From NCBI GenBank assembly GCA_029948255.1, contig JALIZF010001546.1, forward strand, positions 168,501-232,500: a stretch of DNA of 64,000 bases, in the 5' to 3' direction. Both the position numbers and the translations under genes were made by a program. Each line of letters begins with the position of its first letter. Within the stretch, counting starts at the first letter, position 1. The DNA is from Telmatactis stephensoni. Lineage: Eukaryota; Cnidaria; Anthozoa; Actiniaria; Isophelliidae. Below the pieces are notes generated by a model, which saw only the letters and a program-made list of their open reading frames with translations, made no database searches and was not told the DNA's origin. Positions 45,284-55,808 of this stretch are shown here, piece by piece.

Positions 45284-45692
45284 TAGATCCTTATCACGCT
45301 GGCATGACATTATAAATGATTCAATTTATTGGAAAAAGGATTTCACGATCAAATTTGTTTTATCGATATTTGTAAATTTGCAAAGTTTCGGGGAGATTGC
45401 TCTTCAACTGACAAAGATATGAATTTTTAAAACTTAGCATTTTTACAAAGAAATGTATGGGGTAGGGCATCGGATGCATGGCGAACCTCGCTATCATGCC
45501 AAACACATACATTTCTTTACAAAAATTCCACAAGAATATTTAGCTTAGAAAATTCATAACTTCATCAGTTTAAGGACAATGTTTATGAAACTCTGCAATT
45601 TTACTAATATCAATGTGATGAATTTGACACTGAATTCGTTTTTCCAATAAATCAAATATTTTATAATGTCACGATGGCGTGATAGGGGTCTA
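45284..45692. mobile_element. Foldback (fully palindromic) MITE, ~410 bp
   Basis: The left half, starting TAGATCCTTATCACGCTGGC, and the right half, read in reverse TAGACCCCTATCACGCCATC, match along nearly their whole length: CATGACATTATAAA, TTTATTGGAAAAA, GCAAAGTTTC, TTTACAAAGAAATGTATG. The turn is near 45495. There is no coding capacity. Confidence 0.8.
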
Positions 45693-45973
45693 TAAATGTT
45701 TTGCAACAACTCAACCAATGAAATGATCTATCTTTTACTGTTTATTATTCCATTAGTTCCAAAGTTGCTCAAGTACATTAAGATCAGGGCATTTGTGCCC
45801 CCTCCAAATGCCTTTATTGTAGTGATGCATTTATACAAACTTGACATTTTAGTGTTTTTTATAAAATATTTATCTTATTATATCTTCCTTTTTGTTATCG
45901 GTGCTTTTCATTCTGGCCGATTGGCCAGAAGGAGTTCAGAGGTGGATGTTTCTGTTGTTGCCATTGTTTCAGC

Positions 45974-47278
45974 AATGAAAGAGTTACCAGTAATTCGATC
46001 CTTGGCCAAACGCAATGAACTCTGGGATTGCCAGGGGGCAAACATTGAAGGTTGATAGTAAGAATGTATGGCCGCGTAAGCAATCTTTGATAATAACATC
46101 CCAAAGAAAAGAAGTATCAAGCTTTTTTGTTCACAGACTAACAGCCAGGAGTCAAACAAATGTTACCGCGTCGATAGTGTGAGTTTTGGTTGGATAGTTT
46201 TTACATAAATCAATCTTGAACTTAATAGAGAATACATCTGTATGCAGTCTGTATTTACCCTGTTCATTGCCTTCTTTTTGATTCATCGTAAAAAAGATAA
46301 AGAGATTCAATATAATCTCCTAGTTTCATTTGCATCATTGTTGATCCATAGTTGCATTAAAATTGCGTCGTAATAAACCTTTTTAGTGACGGGTAAAACT
46401 TATAGCGCGCTGAAACTATACTATACTGGTCTGTCCTGCAATCAGTTCCTCGAGCTCAGTCAAGACATTCAAGCAGTTTCAAGAATTTCAATGCTTCAAA
46501 ATTCCTTCTTTGATTTAAAACAATTTTATCAAGTTAAGGGATCAAGTTAATACTAAATACAGTGTGTAAACATGAGTATTTCATTTGCTTGATCATGCAA
46601 AGGCGGGAAAGTATTTGACCCAGTTTAGTCACACAACAACTTTGGCTACCAAATAGAATTTGAAGCAAAAAGGATGCAATATGTAATTTAGAATTTACGA
46701 TTTGGCTGTTTAGGGAATTAAGAAACATTGATCCAAAGGTAACTGAAGAGGAAAGGGAACTGTATAGGCACCAAACGACTGGGATATTTCAATCGAAGTA
46801 CGGCTTAGTTTATATGTCGTGCTGCACGGCATGCATTTGAGAACGGACAAAATCTACTAAATACAAATCTACAAATCAGGAATTGCATAATTCAAAAGCT
46901 AATGTAATTTTAACATTTGATTCATTCATATTAAATATCGATAAAAGACCAAACCATCAGGATGAAAGGATCAACATATATAAGCTTAGTATATAATTGA
47001 AATCGCACTGAGCAGAATAAGATCAATCGATTTATGTAAAAACTATTCAACCAAAACTCACACTATCGATGCGGTAACATTCGCTTGACTCCTGGCTATT
47101 AGTCTGTGAACAAAAAAGCTTGATACTTCTTTTCTTTGGGATGTTTATAGTCTTTATATTATGAAAGATTGCTTACACGGCCATACAATTTTACTACCAG
47201 CCTTCAATGTTTGCCCCCTGGCGATCCCAGAGTTCATTACGTTTGGCCAAGGATCGAATTACTGGTAACTCTTTCATT
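45974..47278. repeat. Long inverted repeat with ~240-bp arms and ~810-bp spacer
   Basis: The left arm 45974-46214 (starting aatgaaagagttaccagtaatt) and the right arm 47027-47278 are inverted copies with about 10 visible differences, most in a TTATGAAAG-type indel patch. The spacer has no recognisable gene. The right arm stops about 100 bp before the Ty3/gypsy remnant. The short ORFs at 45895-46159 and 47194-47382 are this repeat read in frame. A foldback element or an inverted duplication are the two options. Confidence 0.75.
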
Positions 47279-47382
47279 GGAATCATTCCCATACTTTGGC
47301 TAGAAAAAAAGACGGCTTGAAATTTAAAAAAACTATAAAAAGGGGACATATTGGGAAGAAAATTGTGATCTCCATGATACAA

Positions 47383-48855
47383 GAATATGACATCGAGCTT
47401 GTGTACAAGAAAGGTACAGAAATGTACGTAGCTGATGCTCTATCCAGAGCATTTCCACCAACCATAACAGAGGAAGAGTTCGAAAGAGATCTCGAGCAAG
47501 AGAAATTTGTACATCTTATGTCAACTAGAGCTTACGTGACCGACCGGAAGTTGGAGGAAGTCAGACAACACATTGAGACGGACATGGACATGCAGCTGTT
47601 AATCAAGCAAATACGACGAGGATGGCCAACAAACAACAAATTAACTCACCCAGCAATGAAAGAGTACTTTCCACATCGAGAGAAATTGACAGAGAACGAC
47701 GGCTTGATTTTCGCTGGTCACGCAATACTCATCCCTCCTAGTCTTCGACGTGACACTCTCAGAAAACTCCATCAGTCACACCAAGGAATCGAGAAAACAA
47801 AGCAGCTGGCACGACAAACCATATTCTGGCCTGGTATGTCATCACAGATAGAGGATATGATATCCAAGTGTTTGGTATGTCTACAACACAGAAACTCCAA
47901 CCCTAAGGAACCACTACAACCACACCAATTACCTGAGCGTCCATGGCAACGAGTCGCCACCGACCTATTCAACTGGAAAGGCCTACCACATATTGTTGTC
48001 GTAGATTACTACAGCCGTTACCCAGAAGTTGCAGAACTCAGAGACACCAAAGCCAGAACAGTCATCAATAAGATTAAGTCTTTCTTCAGTCGTCATGGGA
48101 TACCAGATGAGCTTGTGTCTGACAACGGGCCTCAATACTCATCCAAAGAGTTCAAGGAATTTGCTGACAATTATGGATTCACCCATGTCACAACCAGCCC
48201 CAGATACCCACAATCTGGTGGGCTACACGAGAAGACTGTGCAAACTGTCAAGCGACTGTTACAAAAGACGAAAGAAGATAACACAGATCCATATCTAGCA
48301 CTGCTTGACTACAGGAACACTCCCATCAACGGCACCAGTCCTGCACAGGCTCTTATGAATAGGAATTTACGAGGCTCGATACCTGTTGCACCTAATGTAC
48401 TTACACCCAAGCTGTTAGATCCCTCAAGCTTCAAAGCACAAAGGGAAAAAGAGCAGATATACCAAAAGAAATACTATGACAAAGGAGCAAGGCCACTTCC
48501 ATCACTCAAAGAACACGACCAAGTAGTAATGAAGAAGGAACCACAAAGCCCTTGGCAACCAGCAATAGTTGTTGGACAACATGCCACTCTGAGATCGTTT
48601 CTAGTAAAGGCCCATGACGGTACAGTGTTCAGACGAAACAGGAAACACCTTGTGAAAGTCAAGTCAGAGCCTATGGAATCAGGGCCAGCCATCGAGGACT
48701 CTGAAGACCACGCTTTAGAAGACGACGAGGAAACAAAGCCTGAAGACGAACCCGCAGACGTCTCACCTCCAGTAAATACCGAGACACAAGTAAAAACAAG
48801 TAGTTTCAGGCGGATGATTAAACCAAATCCCAAGTACATGGACTACACAAACTAA
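47383..48855 (+). CDS. Ty3/gypsy RNase H end plus integrase
   Basis: The open frame starts at 47296, but family-like sequence begins near EYDIELVYKKG (codon 30), the usual end of RNase H (VADALSRAF). The integrase zinc finger is intact: His159, His162, Cys192, Cys195. The core has Asp223 (ATDLF), Asp276 (VSDNGPQYSS) and Glu312. The residue before Glu312 is His where GLAEK is usual, which need not affect catalysis. The C-terminal part carries the KYYDKGARPLP motif of the integrase tail and ends in an acidic extension. The frame is uninterrupted, so the fragment is not old. It would insert element cDNA if the rest of pol were present. Confidence 0.9.
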   Translation, partial: EYDIELVYKKGTEMYVADALSRAFPPTITEEEFERDLEQEKFVHLMSTRAYVTDRKLEEVRQHIETDMDMQLLIKQIRRGWPTNNKLTHPAMKEYFPHREKLTENDGLIFAGHAILIPPSLRRDTLRKLHQSHQGIEKTKQLARQTIFWPGMSSQIEDMISKCLVCLQHRNSNPKEPLQPHQLPERPWQRVATDLFNWKGLPHIVVVDYYSRYPEVAELRDTKARTVINKIKSFFSRHGIPDELVSDNGPQYSSKEFKEFADNYGFTHVTTSPRYPQSGGLHEKTVQTVKRLLQKTKEDNTDPYLALLDYRNTPINGTSPAQALMNRNLRGSIPVAPNVLTPKLLDPSSFKAQREKEQIYQKKYYDKGARPLPSLKEHDQVVMKKEPQSPWQPAIVVGQHATLRSFLVKAHDGTVFRRNRKHLVKVKSEPMESGPAIEDSEDHALEDDEETKPEDEPADVSPPVNTETQVKTSSFRRMIKPNPKYMDYTN

Positions 48856-48991
48856 GTACACTGACTGATTCAATGCTTTATGGTGCATGCCAAATGTTCA
48901 TTTGTACAAGGACTGTCATATTTTGTTACAGTTTTATACATTGACTTTATTATAATTATTTGTTAATCATTGACTTCTTTGAAAAAGGGAG

Positions 48992-49102
48992 ATGTAATAT
49001 GTAGTACGTCACTTCCGCTACACGTACTAATTATAGACATGTAATATTAGAATGTAGGGGTTTCATAGAGTCATTCAATAAAGGACACGGAGCAACACAA
49101 CA
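48992..49102 (+). repeat. Putative short LTR
   Basis: TGTAATATG...ACACAACA directly follows a purine tract downstream of the integrase. It contains AATAAAGG near its end. There is no second copy in the window to confirm the borders. Confidence 0.45.
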
Positions 49103-49660
49103 ATGCCAATGACGTGGTAAGAAGTCTGTCATCATTTGGCACAAAGCATCACCTTTTCAATGTGAAAATGAAAAAACCAAGTCAGAGAGGTGGTTATTGG
49201 CACATGAGTTTGCCATTTATGCTTTAACTTCTCAAAGTGAGAGAATAAAAGTGAAAAGAAAATCAGCCTGAGAATAAACTGGGGTTCCTTAGAGGTGGGT
49301 GCAGGGGGTGATTGCAAAACCTAAAAAATGAAAAAAATGAAAAAAAACCATAAAAACCCCAACTTTCTAGCCCGATGCAGCTTGGGAATTTTGGCATCTA
49401 TGCAGGCCCAGGAACAAGGGATGCCCCCACACTGGGATGGGGGCCCCCACGGGTCCCTGGCATGAAGGTTAAGCCTATCAGCCCAGACCACCATCCCCCA
49501 AAGGCTAGGGAAGCAGCAGCGGCCCCCCTCTACCAGGAAAAATAATAGTAAATACAAAAAATAGGAAAAAGAAAAAGAAAACAAATGAATAAAAATGAAT
49601 AAAAATGAAACAAAAAAAAAAGAAAAAGACAGTTTATTTGTGTACACATGAATTGGTTTA

Positions 49661-49940
49661 CCGTATTTACTTGAATAAGTGCTCCAGCGCTTATTAAATT
49701 TTTCACGTCTAAAATGGGACGCTTATTCGGGTGAGGCGCTTATTCAAGGGAGGCTCTTGTTCAACAGGAGGAAATGCGTACACAAATGTCAAAGTATGCT
49801 TTCCTTTTAGTATCAATAATATCAATGTTATACTTCTACAACAGTACTGGTATTAGTACAACGAGGTGCGAGGCGGTTATTAATTTTTTTCACCAAAGGG
49901 GGCGCTTATTTGGGGGAGGTGCTTATTCGAGTAAATATGG
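49661..49940. mobile_element. MITE with TA target duplication
   Basis: The termini CCGTATTTACTTGAATAAG and, read in reverse, CCATATTTACTCGAATAAG are inverted repeats flanked by TA on each side (49659-49660, 49941-49942). Inside are several copies of a 'gcgcttattcg' motif. It is non-coding. TA suggests a Tc1/mariner-type or related mobilising enzyme. Confidence 0.75.
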
Positions 49941-50076
49941 TATTCATTTTTTTTTGTTTTTGTTTTTCGTTATCCAAAATGCACAAAAAGTAGAATCATC
50001 AGCTAAAAAATAACCGAGTAAAAAAATCAAATTTTAAAAATATAAAATAACGATTAAATTAAAAATGATCAGAATA

Positions 50077-50192
50077 AGGGGTGCCCCTATGATTTTTACT
50101 CTTCGTTTTTTTTTCTTTTTTGTTCAAGGAATGTTCTCATCTTTTGTCAGTTTGATCTTAAAATGTATAAAAATAATAGGGGCAAAACCCCT
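50077..50192. mobile_element. Small palindromic-end repeat, copy 1
   Basis: It starts AGGGGTGCCCCTAT and ends ATAGGGGCAAAACCCCT, which pair as inverted termini. A second copy lies at 50638-50752 in the same orientation. The similarity extends upstream of both copies ('gtagaatcatcagctaaaaa'), so a larger unit was duplicated. Confidence 0.65.
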
Positions 50193-50637
50193 GACAACTT
50201 AGACAAGGTGGACATTGCAAATAGTTCCAATATCCGTCTACACTTGTGAAAAAAATGTGGTTTTCCTCGAAATTCTACCTCATCCTCTGACGAGAAAGAG
50301 GCGGCTGAATTGTCTTCCTCTTCTTTCCTCCCTCCATTTATCCCATCCCTTGCACACCAAAAGAAGCAAGACAGAATTGTTAAATTTACGTATTACATGG
50401 TTTATTTAAATAAAGATACAAATCACTCTTATTGTTAACATTTGAATATACTGTCTAAATAAAATTTACAAGTCAATCGTCATCATAAAGGCTATTTACA
50501 TTCTCATCGCTAGTTGATAAGTGATTAAAATGAAAATATATGATGGATTTAATTATATGTACAAAAAGTAGAATCATCAGCTAAAAATTAACTGAGTAAA
50601 ACATGAAATTTTAAAAATATGAAATAACATTCGAATG

Positions 50638-50752
50638 AGGGGTGCCCCTATTATTTTTACTTTTTCTGTTTTTCTTGCTTTTCAAGGAATGTTCTCAACT
50701 TTTGTTAGTTTGATTTTAAAATGTATAAAAATATAATAGGGGCAAAACCCCT
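50638..50752. mobile_element. Small palindromic-end repeat, copy 2
   Basis: Direct copy of 50077-50192, about 560 bp downstream, with the same inverted ends and a shortened T-rich interior. Confidence 0.65.
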
Positions 50753-50759
50753 GAGAACA

Positions 50760-51700
50760 CTGGGCAGGGTCAAAAGATGGTGGTCGGCCGATCACTTCCA
50801 AATTAATATCATTTGATAGGCTTTAGATATAAATGAGAATGGTAAAATATAAGCGTAAACAGCCTTTTAGTTTGCGAGATGACCACCCCCCTCAGTTTTG
50901 AACCCAAAAACGCCTTCACAATAAGTGAATTGAAGACCACTACTAAGCATCCAGCTATTGAACACTTAGGTCAGCATTTTTGCGGGTAGGAATATGAGTC
51001 AAATCTGCAGAAATTAATTTTTGACTCGGGAAGTCAAGAGCGTGGGAAAATGAAAACCTATTGGATGGAGACCGGGGAAAAGACCCTAATTCCTAGTTTA
51101 CCGCAAGTAAGGGGGTAAAAGAAATCCCGAGTTGCCGTTTCAAAAACAAAACTTTAGGACTTAGCTATAGGAGATTAAAAAAACACAAAACTTTAGGATT
51201 CAGTAGAAATCGAGCGCGTGGGAAAAATGAAACCCTGTGGGTTGAGACTCTTAAAAACCTTAATTCCTAGTTTACTATAAGTTAGGCAAAACAGCTCTTT
51301 AAGAAACAGCGCTTGGTAGGGCACGATTTTTATAGCCCCTAAAAAATCCAAATTCCTAGATCACTGTCAAGTTCCTCAGGCAAACAAAAAGATTTTGAGC
51401 TGGGTACGGAATGCAGTGTATAGTTAACTTAGTTGACATGGAACGCAAACGTTTGTGCAAGAACACAAAAGACGTACAAAACAAACTTTCTGACAATCTA
51501 AAAGAATACACAAGTAGAACTTCATTTCATTTTGATTACGGTTTAAAAATCAGTAACAACACATTATTATTATTTTTTTCAATTCTATATTTTTCTTTTG
51601 CTCAATGCTTCAATGTTTCAATCTGAAAGCCAAATATAATGATGAGGAACTATTTTATTGAAACTGCATTTGATGACCAGAATAAATATTTTTGTACATT
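50760..51700. other. No recognisable gene
   Basis: Contains loosely repeated phrases ('acaaaactttagga', 'aattcctagttta' at about 51085 and 51265) but no long repeat and no motif-bearing ORF. Confidence 0.5.
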
Positions 51701-51703
51701 TAC

Positions 51704-52200
51704 CTTTCCTCTCTCCCCGGTTTACTTTCACAGCTGCTTCTTTCAATGCGTTAAGTATCGAGGGGTGAATATTTCCATGCTGACACAACCAGCCCTAAAA
51801 AAGAAAAAAAATATACCAAATCATGGATTTGAAATATTACGAGCCAAGTACTAAGTACAGAGATACTCACCAACACTCGTAAATGGGGCATAGCCCTGTT
51901 ACTCCCGTAAATTCGCTGCATGCCATGCATGCCCTGTGTTCACAGGGCAGCATTATGCAGGTGGGTGATAAAAGCTGTTGGCACACAGGACAATCTAAGA
52001 AGAAGAATTAGAAGAAGAAAATGGTGGTAAAATTAGTAGAAATCGAATAGAATTGGAACTCAAATTGTAAAAGCACAGACTTGGACTTACTTTGACAGAT
52101 TGAACAGTATTTGAAAAACATGTTTTTTGTCGACTTTAACAAACATGTCTGTGTACGCTCAATAGCTGTACGGAGCATCAACGTAATGAGTTTTTACTCA
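51704..52200 (-). CDS. Spliced exons of a RING-finger-like protein (partial)
   Basis: Three minus-strand exons have consensus borders. The first lies above 52091 and ends KYCSICQ before GTAAGT. The second, 51871-51994, has acceptor TTCTTAG and donor GTGAGT, and encodes CPVCQQLLSPTCIMLPCEHR then ACMACSEF and a final CP. The third, 51704-51794, has acceptor TTTTTTAG and donor GTAAAT, and encodes GWLCQHGNIHPSILNALKEA. The second exon has the C-x2-C ... C-x-H-x2-C-x2-C ... CP order of a RING finger, which normally recruits E2 ubiquitin enzymes. Phase between exons was not fully verified. It may be a host gene or another transposon protein. Confidence 0.5.
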
Positions 52201-52547
52201 GGTCAGTTTACTATTAGTAGGAATTGTCTATCTGATCACAGATAAGTACTTTCTTTTCAATTTGTATTAGATTATTAGCATTCCTCTAGTGCACTGATGA
52301 AAACTTTAATTTACAAAATCCACCACCAAAATCGAGATACTGAAAACAACAATCCTTTGAATATCCAAACCTTTCAAATCTTTACATATGCAGAAGTTGT
52401 TCACGTTTTCTGCTCTTTTATGGATTTTTTACTCAAGCAAATGACTTTGCAAACTACATGACCATTCTCCAAGAAAAGGTGAAACCTGCATACAAGACCA
52501 GACACCTGATCTGATTTACTTGTAAGGGTAAAACGAGATAATAAAAA

Positions 52548-52572
52548 TGTCTGTCTGTCTGTCTGCCTGTCT
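52548..52572 (+). repeat. (GTCT)n microsatellite
   Basis: 'gtctgtctgtctgcctgtct' within otherwise unremarkable sequence between 52200 and 53040. The overlapping ORF 52401-52829 has no motif. Confidence 0.8.
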
Positions 52573-53043
52573 AACTGGAGAAAGTCCAACCAACTAAGGT
52601 TGACAAGGCTACAATGACTGATCCAATTACAGACGAAGGGGAGGAAGAAAAGTACAGAAAGAAACCTACCAGCAGCAAGACCGCTAAAGAGAGAAAGGTT
52701 GAAGCTACACTCCATGAACTGTTCTCCTAATTTTTTTTCGGAAGCTCTACCTAATAAGCTACACGTGACAAAGTTTGAAAATCTAGGTAGCCACTGCCTT
52801 AACATAGGCATGCATACTTTTTTCATCAAAAAGAACTTTTCTCACACTATAACTGAACATTTTTATTCTATTTGTGATATGTAATGGTAAACATGTTCTT
52901 GTAGATTTTTACAATAAAAAAAGGAGTGTCTATTAATTTACATTGTTTAAGTTATTTTTAAGTGTGACAGGCATTAGTGACGTGTCGGAAGGGCACATAA
53001 AAGATAGCCCGCCACAAGGGTTGGGGAAACATCCTGTGCAACC

Positions 53044-53196
53044 ATGTCGCGAACACGCACAAACCAACGAAATCAAAGGAAAAACTCTTTCAGAAACCAA
53101 AGAAAAGCCAGAGGAATTCTGAAACGAGCTGGAAGGGAATTAAAGAGACGAGTTCCTGATCTGCAAAAAGTCATGAAATTACAAGAAAAGCTTTAA
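53044..53196 (+). CDS. Small Arg/Lys-rich ORF, possibly Polinton-associated
   Basis: A 50-codon ORF begins MSRTRTNQRNQRK and is almost wholly basic and Gln/Asn rich up to KRRVPDLQK. In a second frame the text continues as SHEITRKALKLIKQ and ISQRG before a stop, so one indel may have cut a longer protein. It lies about 200 bp upstream of, and on the same strand as, the Polinton polymerase relic. A DNA- or RNA-packaging role would fit the composition but is a guess. I do not recognise a family. Confidence 0.3.
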   Translation: MSRTRTNQRNQRKNSFRNQRKARGILKRAGRELKRRVPDLQKVMKLQEKL

Positions 53197-53402
53197 AACT
53201 TATAAAGCAAAGCATAGAACTTGAGCATGAAATCAGTCAACGAGGATAAATGCATGCAATGCCCAAGTCACACCATTGCCTATCGAAGAGCTGTCATACA
53301 ATTTAGAGTGAAAGTCAGAAAAACAGGTAAAAACGTTTGGTGCTTTTTCATGTGCATTCGAAGCCAAAATAACAGGAGTTATAGAACTTTTTAAAAGATA
53401 GT

Positions 53403-54715
53403 ATGAATAGTTCAGAGAATCTTTTTGAATCAGTAATCCACGATGTAAAGCAGAAATGCAAACTAGATAATCACAACGGTCATATGCGCATCATGGTCAA
53501 TTCTGATGAGTTACTAAAACCTCTGAGCTCTAGGCTTGTAAGTGTATTGGAAATGTCGCCAACATTAATTTTATCAGAAATTTCAAAAGATTTGCAGTCT
53601 CACGAGAGCTTGAAGCTAGATGAGACTTTTACCATTCACCCGCTCTCTCTCAAAACTCCAGTGGGAAGGGGAAAGGCGCTAAACTACAACAAACATACAA
53701 AACTGAAAAAATCATAATTAGAATCTGCAACAAGGACTCTTTGTGTTTAAGTAGAGCTTTGGTCACTGGTTGGGAAATGGCACTGAATGGACCCAAACTG
53801 AAGCAGCTAAAATTAGGGAGACTTTTAGGGAGAATTTTCAAAAATGAATGGTGATTGAGTTACATAAGAAAGCCAAAGTAGGGCTGCACAGTTGCGGGTT
53901 AAAAGAACTCTCTAAGTTTCAGACGGTTATGCTGGAGTTTCAGATTATGGTGATCAGTTTTCTCGACAATAATTCCATCATTTTTGAAGGTAAACATAGC
54001 AACAAAAAAATCGTACTATATTTCAACGGAGAGCATTTCAATCTTGTGGATCCTAACAAAATGTCTTCATTTTTTGGAAAGCGAAATTATTTTTAGGAAT
54101 GCAATTGTTTTCATTCTCATGCCAAATATCACCCCTGTTTTAACATCTGCGTAGTTTGTAAACATAAGACCTGTGCTATTTCTGGAACGTTCATGGAATG
54201 CTCCGATTGCTACTGATTTTGTCATTCACAGGAGTGCTTGGATGCTCACAAGAAAGATCAAACGAAAAATGGAAAAAAGTTTTGTCCCAAATGTTAAAAA
54301 AGTTTTTGTTGTACTAACTGCAATGCAATTATTCCTAGCAAACAAAAGTCTGTACACAAACGTGGTGAATATGCCTGTCATATTTGCAAGCAGTATGTCA
54401 TGTCGGGCCATCTTTGTTTTATGAGGGGGCAACCAATAGCCCCTCCTACCGAAAAACTAATGTTTTTTTATTTCGAAAGCGATCAATCAACCAGAGAGCA
54501 CAAAGTAAACTTTGCAGTGGCAAATGCATTGTTTTGAAGGTTATAATGCATTAAACGACTTTTGTACCTTTTTATTTGACGAAAAACACAGTGATTATAC
54601 CGTTTTATCGCACAATGCAAAATCGTTTGACACTTTGTTCTTACTTTAATGGCTTTTGAAGCATAGACCAACGACAGAATTTTTAACAAATGGAACAGCT
54701 ATGGCTCGTGCTCTC
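53403..54715 (+). pseudogene. Polinton/Maverick DNA polymerase B, N-terminal and exonuclease part
   Basis: Several plus-strand frames in sequence carry the N-terminal region: LFESVIHDVKQKC, LKPLSSRLVSVLEM, LKLDETFTIHPLSL. A Cys/His zinc region follows (CNCFHSHAKYHPC, CVVCKHKTC, then CPKC and CHICK). Next come the Exo I block FYFESDQSTREHKVNF, where the usual FDFET Asp is Tyr, and the Exo II block LSHNAKSFDTLFLL, ending LTNGTAM. Stops and frame changes occur at about 53716, 54095, 54220 and 54650. This order matches protein-primed PolB of Polintons as I know it. The copy is dead. Confidence 0.7.
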
Positions 54716-55030
54716 CTTACACTTCTTTCTTGCTTTTGTCACTTCCTGCGTGCTGTATTACTGAACGGAGCACAGAAAAAGCTGTATTTGTTTTATTATA
54801 TATTTTGAAGTAAATATTCAAGGGAAAAAGTTTTCTCAGTACAAAAATTCAAAAGGTGCGTGCATGGTCGAGCTCGTGTTGCTGACATCAGAGCTGTGCT
54901 CTGTTCTCTGATAAAGCACAGCTTTTAGCCAATCAGAGCGCGTGTATCGACAAGGGTATATAATAGAATATCATACGCAATGGCCAGAAAATTATGTGTT
55001 TGCTTGTTCGTGATTATAACATCAAAGTGA
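54716..55030. other. Probable insertion interrupting the polymerase relic
   Basis: Polymerase-like reading stops after LTNGTAM and resumes at VIDSLNF near 55028. The 310 bp between contain a hairpin (gctgtgctctgttctctgataaagcacagc) and 'ccaatcagagcgcg'. No coding match was seen. A small non-autonomous element is likely. Confidence 0.4.
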
Positions 55031-55263
55031 TCGACAGTTTAAATTTTTTTCGGAATGCCACTCAATAAGTTAGCCAAATCGTTTGATTCAGACACAACTG
55101 TATATTTTAAAGGGTTATTTCCCCATCTTTTCTCAAGAAAAGAAAATTGGAGTTACGAGGGACCTGTCCTGGATATCCAGTTTTATGATACAGATAGTTT
55201 GTCAGCAGTAAAGAGTGAAAAACTGCTTGAATGGCATCAAAACATGTGTTATAAAAGGGACTA
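55028..55263 (+). pseudogene. Polinton DNA polymerase B, continuation
   Basis: VIDSLNF is followed, after a one-base shift, by MPLNKLAKSFDSD, GLFPHLFSRKENW, GPVLDIQFYD and SLSAVKSEKLLEWHQ. This is the stretch just past Exo II in Polinton-type PolB enzymes (MPL--LPKTF ... KG-FPHLFN ... YDP--LS--K---LL-WH). The frame stops at 55263 and the palm motifs are absent. The minus-strand Ty3/gypsy element follows. Confidence 0.7.
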
Positions 55264-55277
55264 GCTCGGGATCTTTT

Positions 55278-55526
55278 TCAAGTCTTCTTTAATGTAGAAA
55301 TAGCAAGTTTGGCAAGTTTGTACAACTCTTCTTCTTCTGACAAGGGCAATCTAACCAGCACCCTATTTATGTATAAATCTTGTGGGAAAATTCCCATCTC
55401 ACAAGTGTTTGCCCGATCAAACACTTGGATGTTATTGGGTGTGGCATTAGATGTCCTTGCCAGGTTAGATGCACACGATACATAACTACAAAAACTACTA
55501 TTTTTGAAATAAGCACTTCCCAACAT
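55278..55526 (-). CDS. Unidentified small ORF
   Basis: An 82-codon minus-strand ORF, MLGSAYFKNSSFCSYV..., ending LSEEEELYKLAKLAISTLKK. The composition looks protein-like and lacks low complexity, but I recognise no family. It lies between the Polinton polymerase relic and the env-like gene. Confidence 0.25.
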   Translation of the reverse strand: MLGSAYFKNSSFCSYVSCASNLARTSNATPNNIQVFDRANTCEMGIFPQDLYINRVLVRLPLSEEEELYKLAKLAISTLKKT

Positions 55527-55629
55527 TCTTCCCTTCTTAAATTAAAGCATCGTCCTCAATGCTAGAAAATGCTTATTTCAAAACTACAAAGTGTACCAGC
55601 AAAACTACAAACTACAAAGCTTGAAATCG

Positions 55630-55760
55630 AAAACTTTTATGTCTATAATTTTTTTACTCTCTTTTTTTTCTTTGAAACTATCTTTTTTTTTCTTTGAAAC
55701 TATCTGCTAAAATGTTTTCTTTTTTTCCCTATTCTATTAAAATTTGTAGATAAAAAGTGT
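55630..55760. repeat. Pyrimidine-rich tract with short direct repeat
   Basis: 'ctttttttt(t)ctttgaaactatct' occurs twice in tandem (about 55660-55705). Read on the minus strand it is a purine tract just downstream of the env-like gene, where a retroelement polypurine tract would be expected. Confidence 0.5.
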
Positions 55761-55808
55761 TTCTTTACATAAGTAATTTTTGAAAAGTTTATTTCAGTTT
55801 ATTTCAGT

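Larger units (their letters stand above)
47380..49102 (+). mobile_element. 5'-truncated Ty3/gypsy retrotransposon, 3' end
   Basis: Coding similarity begins abruptly at the end of RNase H and continues through a complete integrase. A purine tract (GAAAAAGGGAGA, about 48979-48990) precedes TGTAATATGTAG, which looks like the start of an LTR. The block to ACACAACA near 49102 has TG...CA ends and an AATAAA at about 49077, suggesting a very short LTR of about 110 bp. No 5' LTR was found, so it is a fragment. Confidence 0.75.

Noticed and set aside
47296..47382. Start of the integrase frame at 47296 as the true N-terminus
   Set aside because: The first 29 codons do not resemble RNase H and lie in sequence before the retroelement breakpoint; they are an accidental extension.
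49321..49647. Phe/Ser/Leu-rich ORF of 108 codons
   Set aside because: Low-complexity translation of A-rich DNA; no motif.
52401..52829. 142-codon minus-strand ORF
   Set aside because: Crosses a GTCT microsatellite, has no domain, and has no splice or homologous support.
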